In this document: one piece after another, positions 8,525 through 16,864 of the stretch | Layout: each line of letters opens with the position of its first letter | How positions within the stretch are numbered: position 1 is the stretch's first letter | Assembly (NCBI RefSeq): GCF_000524475.1 | Contig: NZ_BAVQ01000037.1 | Span: 40,008 to 104,007, forward strand | Reading direction: 5' to 3' | DNA from: Tomitella biformata AHU 1821 | GTDB taxonomy: Bacteria > Actinomycetota > Actinomycetes > Mycobacteriales > Mycobacteriaceae | Length of the DNA stretch: 64,000 bases | Translations under genes and position numbers: made by a program | Notes under the pieces: generated by a model | Told to the model about the DNA's origin: nothing | What the model saw: only the letters and a program-made list of their open reading frames with translations | Database searches by the model: none

Positions 8525-11295
8525 GAGTGGGCAACTTCCTCTTCGTGGGCGCTGCCAAGGTAGGCCTTGGCCACCGTCCGGTCGGCGCGAATTTCGGCGG
8601 GGGTGCCGGAGGCGATGATCTCGCCGAAATTCAGCACGTGAATCTGGTCGCAGAGCCCGAGCACGAGGCTCATATCGTGGTCGACCATGACGAGGGTGAC
8701 GCCGTGGTCGCGGATTTGACGGAGCTTCTCGCCGAGCCACTGGCTCTCGGAGGTGTCGAGCCCTCCGGCCGGCTCGTCGAGCAACAGCACCTCGGGGTCG
8801 CCCACGAGTGCCCGGGCGATGGAGACGAGTTGGCGCTGCCCCTGGGACAGTTCGCCCGCCGGGCGCTCGCGGACCTCGGATAGGCCCAGCAGAGTGAACA
8901 CGCGGTCTAGCCGCCCGGCCTCGTCCGCGCGCTCGTCCTTGTCTGCTCCGATGCCGTGGCGCGCCGCGGTGAGGCCGACCCTGACGTTTTCGCCGACACT
9001 CAGATCGTCATAGAGCTCGATCGCTTGGAAAGTCCGGCCGAGACCGCTCCGAATACGTTGATGCGGCTGCAGGGCGTCGATCTTGCGGTCCCCCAGCAGC
9101 ACGTCGCCGGTGCTCGGCGCGAAGCCGCTGATCGCGTCGATGAGGGTGGTCTTGCCTGCGCCGTTGGGCCCGATCAGTCCGACGACCGCACCCTTGGGCA
9201 CCGAGATCGTGACGTCGTCGACGGCGACGACGCCGCCGTAGCGCACGGAGATCCCGCGCAGCTCGAGGACGGTGGGGGCGTCCGCCCGGAATGAGCTCTT
9301 GCCCGCGGGCGCCGCCGGCAGCTCGTCCTCCTCGGATGCGGCCAGCGAGCCGACTGCCGCGGTTAGGTCGTCGGGCTGGCGCCGCTTCGCGATGAGCTGG
9401 TGGGCCGGCCCGACGATCCCCTCTGGGTTCGCGATCACGGTCAGGATCAACAGGACGCTGGAGATGACGGCGAACCAACCGCCCGCCGAGAACACCTCGT
9501 CGACCACGATGTAGACCAGGCCATTCGCCCCGATGATCCCGGCGAGGATGCCGCCGGAGACTGAGGTGATGCCGGCGAGGTACACGCTGCCGAAGAGGAT
9601 GAGGCCGCCGAGCGCGGAGAACGAGTTGAAGGTGACCGTCTGCTGCTGGTAGGCGAGCAGCGACCCGCCGAGCCCGGCGATGAAGGCGGCGATGGCGAAG
9701 GCGAGGATCTTGACCCGCACGACGCTCACACCGGCCGCGGCGGCGGACCGCTCGTTGGCGCGGACGGCGAGCATCTGGGAGCCAATCTGGCTGCGGCGCA
9801 GCATCGCGACACCGATAGCGACGGCGGTGAGCACGAGCAGGCACAGGATGCCGAACTGGATGCGGGGATAGGAGTGGCCCGTGCCGATGCCGAGGTCCCA
9901 GCCGAAGAGGGTGGGATTGGCGACGCTGACGCCGCCGGACCCGATGAAGTCCACGTTCCGGAACCAGAAGGCCTCGAGGGCGAACGCCAATGCGAAGGTC
10001 ACCACGGCCACGGTGAGCCCGCGGATCCGCAGCGCCGGCAGTCCGATCGCCACACCCAGGACCGTGGCCGCGACGGCGGCGAGCAGAGGGGCGAAGGGGA
10101 ACGGGATATGCAGGGTGGTCGTGATGGGGCCGAGGCTGAATCCTGCGACGCCGGCGATGGTCAGCTGGGCGAGCGACACCTGGCCCGCGTACCCGGTGAC
10201 GACGACCGTCGATAGGGCGATGATCGCCAGGATCATGCTGACGATCAACCCGTTGAGATAGCGGTCGTGGAGGACGAACAGCCCGATTAGCGCGACGGCC
10301 ACCGCGACGACTGTCGCTGGCAGCACCCGTTGGGGCCGGGGAGCCCGGCCGAGGGTCTGCAGGATTATGGCGCCTCTGCCGGGCAGGGGGCGGGCGCGGA
10401 TGACCAGTACCAGCAGGATCAACACCAGCGGAACGAGCTCCGGCAGCCCAGAGGACGGCAAGAAATCGTAGGTTGCGGACAGGTACAGCATCTCGGACTG
10501 CAGCGCACCCACCACGAGCCCCGCCAGCACCGCCATGATGACGGATTCGAAGCGCGCGACGATGGCCGCGGCGAGGGCGGGCACGATGAACAGGGTGTAC
10601 GCCACTGGGATCAGGGGAACAATCGGCGCGATCAGGATGCCAGCGAGTCCCGCGACCGCGGAGCTGAGCATCCAGTTGTAGGCGGCGATGCGATCGGGCG
10701 AGATGCCGCTGACGAATGCGCCGCGTTCGGTCTCCGCCGCGGCGCGTGTCGCGAGACCGAACTTGGTGTAGCGGAAACCGACAGCGAGCACGACCGCGAC
10801 AGCGATGATCAGCAACGCGAAGTAGATCCGGTCGGAGTTGACGTGGATGTCACCGGAGGACCACACGTCGGTGGGCAGGATTGGGCTGACCGTGACCGGG
10901 GACGTGCCCAGCTTCTGCGCCACCAGCCCGGTGATCACCAGCGACAGCCCCAACGCCGCGACGGCTCTGGCCACTGGCGGCGCCGTGCGCAGCGGACGGA
11001 ATATGAGCAGATAGAGAACTAGCCCGAAGACCGCGGCAATCGCCACAGCGAGGATAAGTGCCGGCCACATTCCTAGGGGGCCGCCGATGCTGATCGAGTT
11101 GGGCAGGCCCGGGATCAACAGCAAGAGTTCGCCCTGGCGGAGGTAGGCGTAGACGTACGCCGCGTAGAGGGCGATCGCGCCCGTGGCGAAGTTCAACACA
11201 CCGGAACTGCGGTAAGTCAGCACCAGCGCGAGAGCCAGGGCTCCGAACACTGCGCCGTTGCCGAGGCCTAGGACGAGGAAGACAAGATGCTGCAT
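8521..11295 (-). CDS. Triple fusion Liv-type ABC transporter: LivH permease - LivM permease - LivG ATPase
   Basis: This 924-residue protein joins three components normally made separately. Residues about 1-300 are a LivH-like permease (GNGAVFGALALALVLTYRSS near the start). Residues about 315-640 are a LivM-like permease (VVTGYAGQVSLAQL, ANERSAAAAGV). Residues about 685-924 are a LivG-like ATPase with Walker A GPNGAGKT (Lys715), signature LSQGQRQ and Walker B VLLLDE. About 15-20 membrane segments are expected. It is first in an operon with LivF and a thioesterase. The upstream DNA carries a Crp-like box and a palindrome. Similar fusions occur in Actinobacteria; the substrate is unknown. Confidence 0.92.
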   Translation of the reverse strand: MQHLVFLVLGLGNGAVFGALALALVLTYRSSGVLNFATGAIALYAAYVYAYLRQGELLLLIPGLPNSISIGGPLGMWPALILAVAIAAVFGLVLYLLIFRPLRTAPPVARAVAALGLSLVITGLVAQKLGTSPVTVSPILPTDVWSSGDIHVNSDRIYFALLIIAVAVVLAVGFRYTKFGLATRAAAETERGAFVSGISPDRIAAYNWMLSSAVAGLAGILIAPIVPLIPVAYTLFIVPALAAAIVARFESVIMAVLAGLVVGALQSEMLYLSATYDFLPSSGLPELVPLVLILLVLVIRARPLPGRGAIILQTLGRAPRPQRVLPATVVAVAVALIGLFVLHDRYLNGLIVSMILAIIALSTVVVTGYAGQVSLAQLTIAGVAGFSLGPITTTLHIPFPFAPLLAAVAATVLGVAIGLPALRIRGLTVAVVTFALAFALEAFWFRNVDFIGSGGVSVANPTLFGWDLGIGTGHSYPRIQFGILCLLVLTAVAIGVAMLRRSQIGSQMLAVRANERSAAAAGVSVVRVKILAFAIAAFIAGLGGSLLAYQQQTVTFNSFSALGGLILFGSVYLAGITSVSGGILAGIIGANGLVYIVVDEVFSAGGWFAVISSVLLILTVIANPEGIVGPAHQLIAKRRQPDDLTAAVGSLAASEEDELPAAPAGKSSFRADAPTVLELRGISVRYGGVVAVDDVTISVPKGAVVGLIGPNGAGKTTLIDAISGFAPSTGDVLLGDRKIDALQPHQRIRSGLGRTFQAIELYDDLSVGENVRVGLTAARHGIGADKDERADEAGRLDRVFTLLGLSEVRERPAGELSQGQRQLVSIARALVGDPEVLLLDEPAGGLDTSESQWLGEKLRQIRDHGVTLVMVDHDMSLVLGLCDQIHVLNFGEIIASGTPAEIRADRTVAKAYLGSAHEEEVAHS

Positions 11296-11539
11296 CGACG
11301 ATGCGCCCTTTCTGGTGAATCATTCGGTGGTGACGTGGACGTTAGAAATTTGACGACGGGATGGCGGTGGATGGTGCCGCGGGTTTCCGCGGCACCGGCG
11401 CCCGTTTGGGTGTCGGAGTCCGGCCGTCTTGGCGACAAGTTGCCAGGTCAGGCGTGAAAATTCGTGAACGCGGAGATGGTCGACGTCCGCGATAGGGCGG
11501 TGCGGGGCTGGCTCGCATTCCTTGCCACCCCCTCGTTGA

Positions 11540-11555
11540 TGTGATGCACTTCACT
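11540..11555. promoter_or_regulatory. Crp-like box TGTGA-N6-TCACT
   Basis: TGTGATGCACTTCACT matches 9 of 10 fixed bases of the Crp/GlxR palindrome. It lies about 50 bases before the small coiled-coil gene and 245 bases before the divergent transporter operon, so either could be controlled. The site near 56850 shares ten consecutive bases with it (TGTGATGCAC). Confidence 0.55.
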
Positions 11556-11578
11556 GGCAGTGTAGATATAACTGTCAG
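11554..11578. promoter_or_regulatory. Interrupted palindrome, possible operator
   Basis: CTGGCAGT (11554-11561) and ACTGTCAG (11571-11578) are inverted copies with one mismatch, separated by nine AT-rich bases containing TATA. A TetR- or GntR-type regulator could bind here. It overlaps the Crp-like box by two bases. Confidence 0.4.
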
Positions 11579-11606
11579 AAGACGGCAAGCTTTTAGGAGG
11601 ATTCCG

Positions 11607-11903
11607 ATGGTTGACGACAGCGCGGCGGAGTCGGGCACGGCACGCGAGGAAGAGGACGATCACGACCTGCTCACCTTCGGGGAGGCGGGCGCGAGGCTGA
11701 GCGGGGAGGTGGCGGAGCTTGTTGCCCGTGTCCGGAAGCTGGAGGCGGAGGGTGGCGCCGGCGAGGAGGAGCTCGACGACGCGAGGGGCAGGCTCGCGGA
11801 TTTGCGGGCCGCGGCGGAACGCAATGCCCGGCACCCCATCAACGATGCGAACTTCGCCCGATTTTTTGGCTATGAGGGCACCGCGCGCCAGAACATCCCA
11901 TAG
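11607..11903 (+). CDS. Small coiled-coil protein of unknown function
   Basis: This 98-residue acidic protein contains a likely coiled coil over residues about 15-75 (repeated Leu with Glu/Arg, for example SGEVAELVARVRKLEAEG), then a conserved-looking end, NARHPINDANFARFFGYEG. I recall similar small proteins beside lipid-catabolism genes in Mycobacteriales, sometimes labelled acyl-CoA synthase without catalytic motifs; that label is not supported here. The ATG at 11607 has AGGAGG six bases upstream. It is followed by hotdog and SnoaL-like genes on the same strand, probably one operon. Confidence 0.75.
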   Translation: MVDDSAAESGTAREEEDDHDLLTFGEAGARLSGEVAELVARVRKLEAEGGAGEEELDDARGRLADLRAAAERNARHPINDANFARFFGYEGTARQNIP

Positions 11904-11980
11904 GGGCCGGCGCGAAGGTCTCGCCTGAGGCGACGGTCGGACGATTTCCCCAGATTGGGGCAGAAGAAGGAGTGACAGGC

Positions 11981-12601
11981 ATGCCAATGATCGACCACCC
12001 TGCGGAATTGGAGGAAGCCTCAAGGGCTGCGCTCTCCACCAGGGTCCCGGACGAGTTCGACACGCTGGTCGACGAATTTCATCGTCTGCAGTCGGCCATC
12101 AGTGTCGGGGCGCCGAGCATGGCGCTGTGCGCCGAGATCGCTGGCGAACTACGTTCGGCGACCGCGCGACTCGAGCAGTTCCGCGCTCCTGAGGAGGGGC
12201 GGCTGTCCCGGCGCGCGGATAATTTCGACCAGTGCCACCATCCGGTCTTGACGCCGTGGGTGGTCGTCGAGATTGGGGACCGCCATCTGGTCGCCACCGT
12301 CGAGTTCAACGACGCGCACCTCGGCGGCCCTGAGGCCGTGCACGGGGGAGTGATCACCCTGTTCTTCGACGAGTTCCTGGGAATCTTCGTCGGCCTGCAG
12401 ACCGATCCCGACACCCGCACCGCATACCTCAAGGTGGACTACCGCCGGGTCACGCCGGCGAACCGGAAGCTGACGGTGACGGCCACGATCAATAGCGTCG
12501 AGGGGCGCAAGACCCTCATCCGCGGCCAACTCAAGGACGGTGACGAACTGCTGGCGGAGGCCGAGGGCCTGTTTATCCGTCTGCGGCCCGACCTTGGGTG
12601 A
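11981..12601 (+). CDS. Hotdog-fold (4HBT/PaaI-like) thioesterase-superfamily protein
   Basis: This 206-residue protein is a paralogue of the gene at 7201-7809. It shares the helical N-terminal half and the hotdog segments VHGGVITLFFDEFLG, YLKVDYRRVTP and TATINSVEGRKTLIRGQL. HGG and DE lie where PaaI-like acyl-CoA thioesterases hold catalytic residues. The ATG at 11981 is chosen because AAGAAGGAG ends eight bases before it; a GTG at 11972 lies inside that site. It sits between the coiled-coil and SnoaL-like genes. Two copies around one transporter suggest different chain lengths or pathway steps. Confidence 0.82.
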   Translation: MPMIDHPAELEEASRAALSTRVPDEFDTLVDEFHRLQSAISVGAPSMALCAEIAGELRSATARLEQFRAPEEGRLSRRADNFDQCHHPVLTPWVVVEIGDRHLVATVEFNDAHLGGPEAVHGGVITLFFDEFLGIFVGLQTDPDTRTAYLKVDYRRVTPANRKLTVTATINSVEGRKTLIRGQLKDGDELLAEAEGLFIRLRPDLG

Positions 12602-12673
12602 GTTCACGCGCGACCGGTAGTGCATTCCGCGAACTGAATTCGCGGACGATGACGAATTGAGAGGTTGACAATA

Positions 12674-13261
12674 ATGGGCGAGTTCTCTCGTAGCGAGGTT
12701 GAAGCGGCCTTCCGCCACTACTTCATGGTGGGGCAGGGCACGGAAAACTGGGAGGGGTGGGCGCACCTATTCACCGGCGATGCCGTCTACCACGACCATT
12801 ACTACGGAAAGTTCACCGGACCGGGCGAGATCACGCGATTCATCGAGGGCACGATGGGGGCGGCCCCGCACGTCTACAACCCCTTGGTCTGGTACGTGAT
12901 CGACGGCAACCGGGTGGTGTACGAGGTGCTGAACCGGGCAGACAACCCTGAGCCCGGCGGCCCGCCGATCGAATTCTCGTCGTGGCAGAACATCATCTAC
13001 GCCGGCAACGGGAAGTGGCGTTCGGAGGAGGATATCTGGCTGATGGGTGAGATGAAGCGGTTCGTCAAGGAGTACAACGAGGCGTTGGCGAAGTTCCCGC
13101 AGACCGAGGAACAGAGGCTCAGTCGCAGGGACTGGGGCGACTGGGTGGACTGGGCGAGGCCCGCAGACGGACATGAGACCAGGCCATCCTGGATGGACAG
13201 GGAGAATTTCGCCCCCTATGGCAGTCGCGCCGAGTTGGATGTCGGTGTGCGCAACAGTTGA
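12674..13261 (+). CDS. SnoaL-like / NTF2-fold protein
   Basis: This 195-residue protein begins with a SnoaL-like domain (VEAAFRHYFMVGQG, HDHYYGKFTGPGEITRFIEG) and ends with a charged tail of about 60 residues rich in Trp and Arg. Such proteins include isomerases, dehydratases and cyclases for ring-containing substrates, but no defining catalytic set is visible. The ATG at 12674 has GAGAGG nine bases upstream. It ends the rightward operon and is followed by an 11-bp hairpin. It is longer than the SnoaL-like protein at 808 and not closely similar. Confidence 0.78.
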   Translation: MGEFSRSEVEAAFRHYFMVGQGTENWEGWAHLFTGDAVYHDHYYGKFTGPGEITRFIEGTMGAAPHVYNPLVWYVIDGNRVVYEVLNRADNPEPGGPPIEFSSWQNIIYAGNGKWRSEEDIWLMGEMKRFVKEYNEALAKFPQTEEQRLSRRDWGDWVDWARPADGHETRPSWMDRENFAPYGSRAELDVGVRNS

Positions 13262-13268
13262 GCGAATC

Positions 13269-13294
13269 GACCCCCGGCCAGTCGGCCGGGGGTC
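13269..13294. terminator. Bidirectional terminator hairpin
   Basis: GACCCCCGGCC (13269-13279) pairs perfectly with GGCCGGGGGTC (13284-13294) around an AGTC loop. It lies between the convergent SnoaL-like and MDR genes. The 11-bp GC stem without a T-run is usual for this type of genome. Confidence 0.82.
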
Positions 13295-13315
13295 TGCGCT
13301 CCGCGGGATCGACGA

Positions 13316-14332
13316 TCAGGCGATGCGGATGATCGTCTTGCCCACGGTGCGGCGGTGCGCGACAGCCTCGAGGGCCTCCCGTGTCTGCTCCAGGGGGAAC
13401 TCGGCGCTGATCACGGGCCTGATGCGGCCGGACGTCCACATCGCGGTGAATTCCTCGCGGTCCCGGGCCGCGCTGGCGGGGTCGTGGGACGCGAAGGTGC
13501 GGATCTCCAGGCCCTTGACGGTGACCCCTTTGAGCAGCACCAGGTTGAGCGGAATGCTGGGGATCTCGCCGCTCGCGTAGCCGAGGGTGACGAATCGGCC
13601 GCCCCACCGCAGTTCCCGGAGCGCGAGCTCGGCGAGCGGCCCGCCGACCGGGTCGATGACCACATCGAGCTGTCCCGCCCCGAGGCTGCTCCGCAGCGAT
13701 TCGCGCAGGCCGTCGTCGGCGTAGTTCACGGTGTGGGCCGCGCCCTTGCCCCGGGCCGCGGCGAGCTTGTCCGCCGACGACGCGGCGGCGACCACGTTCG
13801 CCCCGAGCGCGGTGGCGAGCTCCACCGCGGCGAGGCCGACTCCGCCGCCAGCGCCGAGGACGAGCACGTTCTCGCCGGGGCGGACCGCCGCTGCGGAGCG
13901 GAGCGCATGGAATGCGGTGAGGTGGCAGACCCAGGTTGCGGCGGCCTCGGCGAAGGAGACCGTCTCGGGGATCAGCACGGCCGCGGACGCGGGAGCGAGG
14001 CAGTACTCGGCGAAGGCGTTGGGCGCGAGAATCGCGACGCGGTCGCCGAGGCGCAGCCCGGTGACACCGTCGCCGAGCGCCGCCACGGTGCCCGCGGCCT
14101 CGTTGCCCGGGATGAATGGCAGCGGGGTTTGCAACTGATACGACCCGGCGATCATCAGCGTGTCCGGAAAGTTGACCGCGGCGGCGTGGACGGCCACCAG
14201 GATCTGGCCGGGCCCGGGGCCCGGCACCGCCACGGAGTCGAGCCTGATCTCGTCGGGGACGCCGATCTCGTGGATACGGGCGGCCCTCATGGTCGCCGCT
14301 GGCGTGCCGCTAGTGGTACCGCGCACCGTCAT
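13316..14332 (-). CDS. Zinc-independent MDR oxidoreductase (NADPH:quinone reductase / enoyl reductase type)
   Basis: This 338-residue protein belongs to the medium-chain dehydrogenase/reductase superfamily. The N-terminal GroES-like part includes PFIPGNEAAGTVAALGDGV. The nucleotide-binding part begins LVLGAGGGVGLAAVELA near residue 170. Ligands of catalytic zinc are absent, as in quinone oxidoreductases and trans-2-enoyl reductases. The ATG at 14332 has GGAGAG about seven bases upstream; a second ATG at 14290 is less likely. It diverges from the kinase gene at 14440, so the two share a short promoter region. Confidence 0.88.
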   Translation of the reverse strand: MTVRGTTSGTPAATMRAARIHEIGVPDEIRLDSVAVPGPGPGQILVAVHAAAVNFPDTLMIAGSYQLQTPLPFIPGNEAAGTVAALGDGVTGLRLGDRVAILAPNAFAEYCLAPASAAVLIPETVSFAEAAATWVCHLTAFHALRSAAAVRPGENVLVLGAGGGVGLAAVELATALGANVVAAASSADKLAAARGKGAAHTVNYADDGLRESLRSSLGAGQLDVVIDPVGGPLAELALRELRWGGRFVTLGYASGEIPSIPLNLVLLKGVTVKGLEIRTFASHDPASAARDREEFTAMWTSGRIRPVISAEFPLEQTREALEAVAHRRTVGKTIIRIA

Positions 14333-14403
14333 TTATGAACTCTCCGTCAGATTGATTTGTGGGCTGCTACCAGCAGGTTTGGGAGTCTGGCGGCAGGGAG
14401 TAA

Positions 14404-14432
14404 TTGTATTCTACACTTAGGGTAACTATATT
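14404..14432 (+). promoter_or_regulatory. Predicted promoter giving a leaderless transcript
   Basis: TTGTAT (14404-14409) and TATATT (14427-14432) are separated by 17 bases, a good -35/-10 pair in otherwise GC-rich DNA. The ATG at 14440 is seven bases after the -10 element, so transcription should begin at or next to it. No ribosome-binding site lies between, which fits leaderless translation. Confidence 0.6.
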
Positions 14433-14439
14433 CTGAAGT

Positions 14440-15501
14440 ATGACGGAACTAACAGATAGCAACGCGGTGAGCGCGCCGGCGCCCACCCTCGACATCGAGT
14501 CCCTCAGCCGGTGGATGGACGCGCAGGGGCTTCCAGGCCAGGGCGAGCTGGCCCAGGCTCGATCGCTGGTCGGAGGCTCGCAGAACGAACTGTTCGAGAT
14601 CATTCGCGGCGGGGAGAAGATGGCGCTGCGTCGCCCGCCCAGCTACGGCGTCGAGGGGCGGGCCAAGGTGCTGATGCGTGAGGCCCGGCTGCTCAAGGCG
14701 CTCGCCGGCACCGACGTCCCCCACGCGGGACTGCGGGCCGCCACCGACGACGAGTCGGTGATCGGCACGCCCTTCTACCTCATGGACCTGGTCGACGGCT
14801 GGAGCCCGATGGGCGCCGGGTGGGTGGCCCCCTTCGACGTGAACCTCGAGGCCCGGGGCGGCCTCGCGATCGAGCTGGTCGACGGAGCCGCGAAGATGGC
14901 GCGCGTGGATTGGAAGGCTCAGGGGCTCGAGGGCTTCGGCAAGCCGGAGGGTTTCCTGGACCGCCAGGTCGACCGCTGGCTCTCACACCTGTCGGGCTTC
15001 AAGTTCCGGGAGATCCCCGGGCTGGAGGAGACCGCGAAGTGGCTGCGCGCGCACCAGCCGAAGTCCTTCACCCCCGGCATCATGCACGGCGACTACCAGT
15101 TCGCGAACGTCATGTACCGCCACGGGGAGCCGGCGAAGCTGGCCGCGATCATCGACTGGGAGATGGCCACGATCGGCGATCCGCTGCTCGACCTCGGCTG
15201 GGTGCTGGTCGGGTGGCCGCCCGAGGGGGACGCGATGCAGCACGCCCGCTACCTCAACTACGACGGCATGCCGTCGCGGGAGGACATGCTGGAGCACTAC
15301 TCGAACGTCAGCGGCCGCGACGTGTCCGACATCGACTACTACGTGATCCTCGCGCGGTTCAAACTAGCGATCGTGCTTGAGGCTAGCGTGGCCCGCCATG
15401 CCAAGGGCCAGGCGGACGACCGCGTCGCCCGGTTCGGGCCAATCGTCCTGGAGCTGATGGAATTCGCGGCCTCGCTGGCCAAGACCACCCCGCTGCGCTG
15501 A
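14440..15501 (+). CDS. APH-family phosphotransferase, ACAD10/11-type kinase partner
   Basis: This 353-residue protein has the aminoglycoside-phosphotransferase kinase fold. HGDYQFANVMY near residue 208 holds the catalytic aspartate and metal-binding asparagine, and IDWEMATIGDPLLDLGW near residue 236 is the DFG-like metal motif. Immediately downstream is an acyl-CoA dehydrogenase gene. Fused kinase/dehydrogenase proteins (animal ACAD10/11) and the separate LvaA/LvaC proteins of Pseudomonas phosphorylate 4-hydroxyacyl-CoA so that phosphate can be eliminated. By analogy this kinase probably acts on a hydroxyacyl-CoA, not an antibiotic. A leaderless start at 14440 is predicted. Confidence 0.87.
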   Translation: MTELTDSNAVSAPAPTLDIESLSRWMDAQGLPGQGELAQARSLVGGSQNELFEIIRGGEKMALRRPPSYGVEGRAKVLMREARLLKALAGTDVPHAGLRAATDDESVIGTPFYLMDLVDGWSPMGAGWVAPFDVNLEARGGLAIELVDGAAKMARVDWKAQGLEGFGKPEGFLDRQVDRWLSHLSGFKFREIPGLEETAKWLRAHQPKSFTPGIMHGDYQFANVMYRHGEPAKLAAIIDWEMATIGDPLLDLGWVLVGWPPEGDAMQHARYLNYDGMPSREDMLEHYSNVSGRDVSDIDYYVILARFKLAIVLEASVARHAKGQADDRVARFGPIVLELMEFAASLAKTTPLR

Positions 15502-15545
15502 CCGTCGACACGAGACCTACCAACCTGAATCACGAGGAGTAAGAG

Positions 15546-16823
15546 ATGGCATGGGATTTCGAGACCGATCCAGAATTTCAGAGCAAGCTCGACTGGGTGG
15601 CGCGCTTTGTGCGTGAGGAGGTGGAGCCCCTCGACCTGGTCTGGCCGTACGACAACTACAAGCCCCTCGACGACGAGCACCGCCGGATCGTGGACCCGCT
15701 CAAGCAGCAGGTCCGCGACCAGGGGCTGTGGGCCTGCCACCTCGAGCCGGCGCTCGGCGGACAGGGCTTCGGGCAACTGAAGTTGGCCCTGCTCAACGAG
15801 ATCCTCGGCCGGTCCACGTGGGCGCCGATTATCTTCGGCACGCAGGCGCCCGACACGGGCAACGCGGAGATTATCGCCCACTTCGGCACCGCGGAGCAGA
15901 AGCAGACGTACCTGCAGCCACTACTCGACGGCGAGATCTTCTCCTGCTATTCCATGACCGAACCGCAAGGTGGGGCCGACGTCTCGGGCTTCAAGACCAC
16001 CGCCGTGCGCGACGGCGACGACTGGATCATCAACGGCTGGAAGTTCTTCTCCTCCAACGCCCGTTACGCGACGTTCTGCATCGTCATGGCGTACACCGAC
16101 AAGGACGCGGGCCCGCACAAGGGCATGTCTATGTTCCTCGTCCCGACGGACACGCCGGGGCTGAACATCGAGCGCAATCTCGCGCTGATCCACGAGCCGG
16201 TGGAAGAGGGTTCCGAGGCCTACATCCACTACGACAACGTGCGGGTGCCGTCCACCGCCTTGCTGGGCGGCGAGGGCCGCGCGTTCGAGGTGGCGCAGTT
16301 CCGCCTCGGTGGCGGCCGCGTGCACCACGCGATGCGCACGGTCGGCCTCGCGCAGCGTGCGCTCGACATGATGTGCGAGCGGGCCCTGAGCCGCACCACC
16401 CGCGGCAAGCCGTTGGCCGAGCGCGAGACCGTGCAGACCTACATCGCCCAGTCCTATGCGGAGCTTCAGCAGTTCCGGCTGTTCGTCCTGCAGACCGCGT
16501 GGAAGATCGACAAGACCAAGGACTACTCGCAGTGCCGCACGGATATCAGCGCCATCAAGTTCCTGACACCGAAGGTGCTCCACGACATCGTGCAGCGCTC
16601 GATCCAGGTTCATGGCGCGCTGGGCGTCACGCAGGACACCCCGCTGAGCAAGATGTGGGTTTCGGCGCCGGTGATGGGCCTGGTGGACGGGCCCACGGAG
16701 GTGCATCTGCGGCAGGTCGCCATCGGCGTCCTCAAGGGGCACCACAAGACGGACGGCCTGTGGCCGACGGAGCACATCCCGTCCAAGTTGGCCGCGGCGA
16801 AGGGGAAGCTCGGAATCGCTTGA
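15546..16823 (+). CDS. Acyl-CoA dehydrogenase, ACAD10/11-like
   Basis: This 425-residue flavoprotein follows the acyl-CoA dehydrogenase plan: an N-terminal helical domain, CYSMTEPQGGADVSGFKT near residue 140 where FAD and acyl-CoA bind, WIINGWKFFSS in the beta domain, and a C-terminal helical domain with IQVHGALGVTQDTPLSK and DGPTEVHLRQVA. Length and the last motif match the group paired with APH-type kinases. It starts 44 bases after the kinase gene with GAGGAG ahead of the ATG. It may convert the phosphorylated hydroxyacyl-CoA to an enoyl-CoA, or be a conventional FadE enzyme. Confidence 0.9.
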   Translation: MAWDFETDPEFQSKLDWVARFVREEVEPLDLVWPYDNYKPLDDEHRRIVDPLKQQVRDQGLWACHLEPALGGQGFGQLKLALLNEILGRSTWAPIIFGTQAPDTGNAEIIAHFGTAEQKQTYLQPLLDGEIFSCYSMTEPQGGADVSGFKTTAVRDGDDWIINGWKFFSSNARYATFCIVMAYTDKDAGPHKGMSMFLVPTDTPGLNIERNLALIHEPVEEGSEAYIHYDNVRVPSTALLGGEGRAFEVAQFRLGGGRVHHAMRTVGLAQRALDMMCERALSRTTRGKPLAERETVQTYIAQSYAELQQFRLFVLQTAWKIDKTKDYSQCRTDISAIKFLTPKVLHDIVQRSIQVHGALGVTQDTPLSKMWVSAPVMGLVDGPTEVHLRQVAIGVLKGHHKTDGLWPTEHIPSKLAAAKGKLGIA

Positions 16824-16864
16824 GGCGGTGATGGTGTGGGAGAAACCAACTGAGAGGCAGTCGA

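Larger units (their letters stand above)
11296..11606. other. Divergent control region between transporter operon and coiled-coil gene
   Basis: This 311-base gap has no convincing gene. It holds a Crp-like box (11540-11555) overlapping an interrupted palindrome (11554-11578), and a strong ribosome-binding site (AGGAGG, 11595-11600) before the ATG at 11607. TATAAC (11567-11572), inside the palindrome, could be a -10 element for the rightward genes. Confidence 0.55.

Noticed and set aside
14440..15501. Aminoglycoside resistance gene
   Set aside because: The kinase fold is of APH type, but pairing with an acyl-CoA dehydrogenase in a catabolic cluster points to an acyl-CoA substrate.
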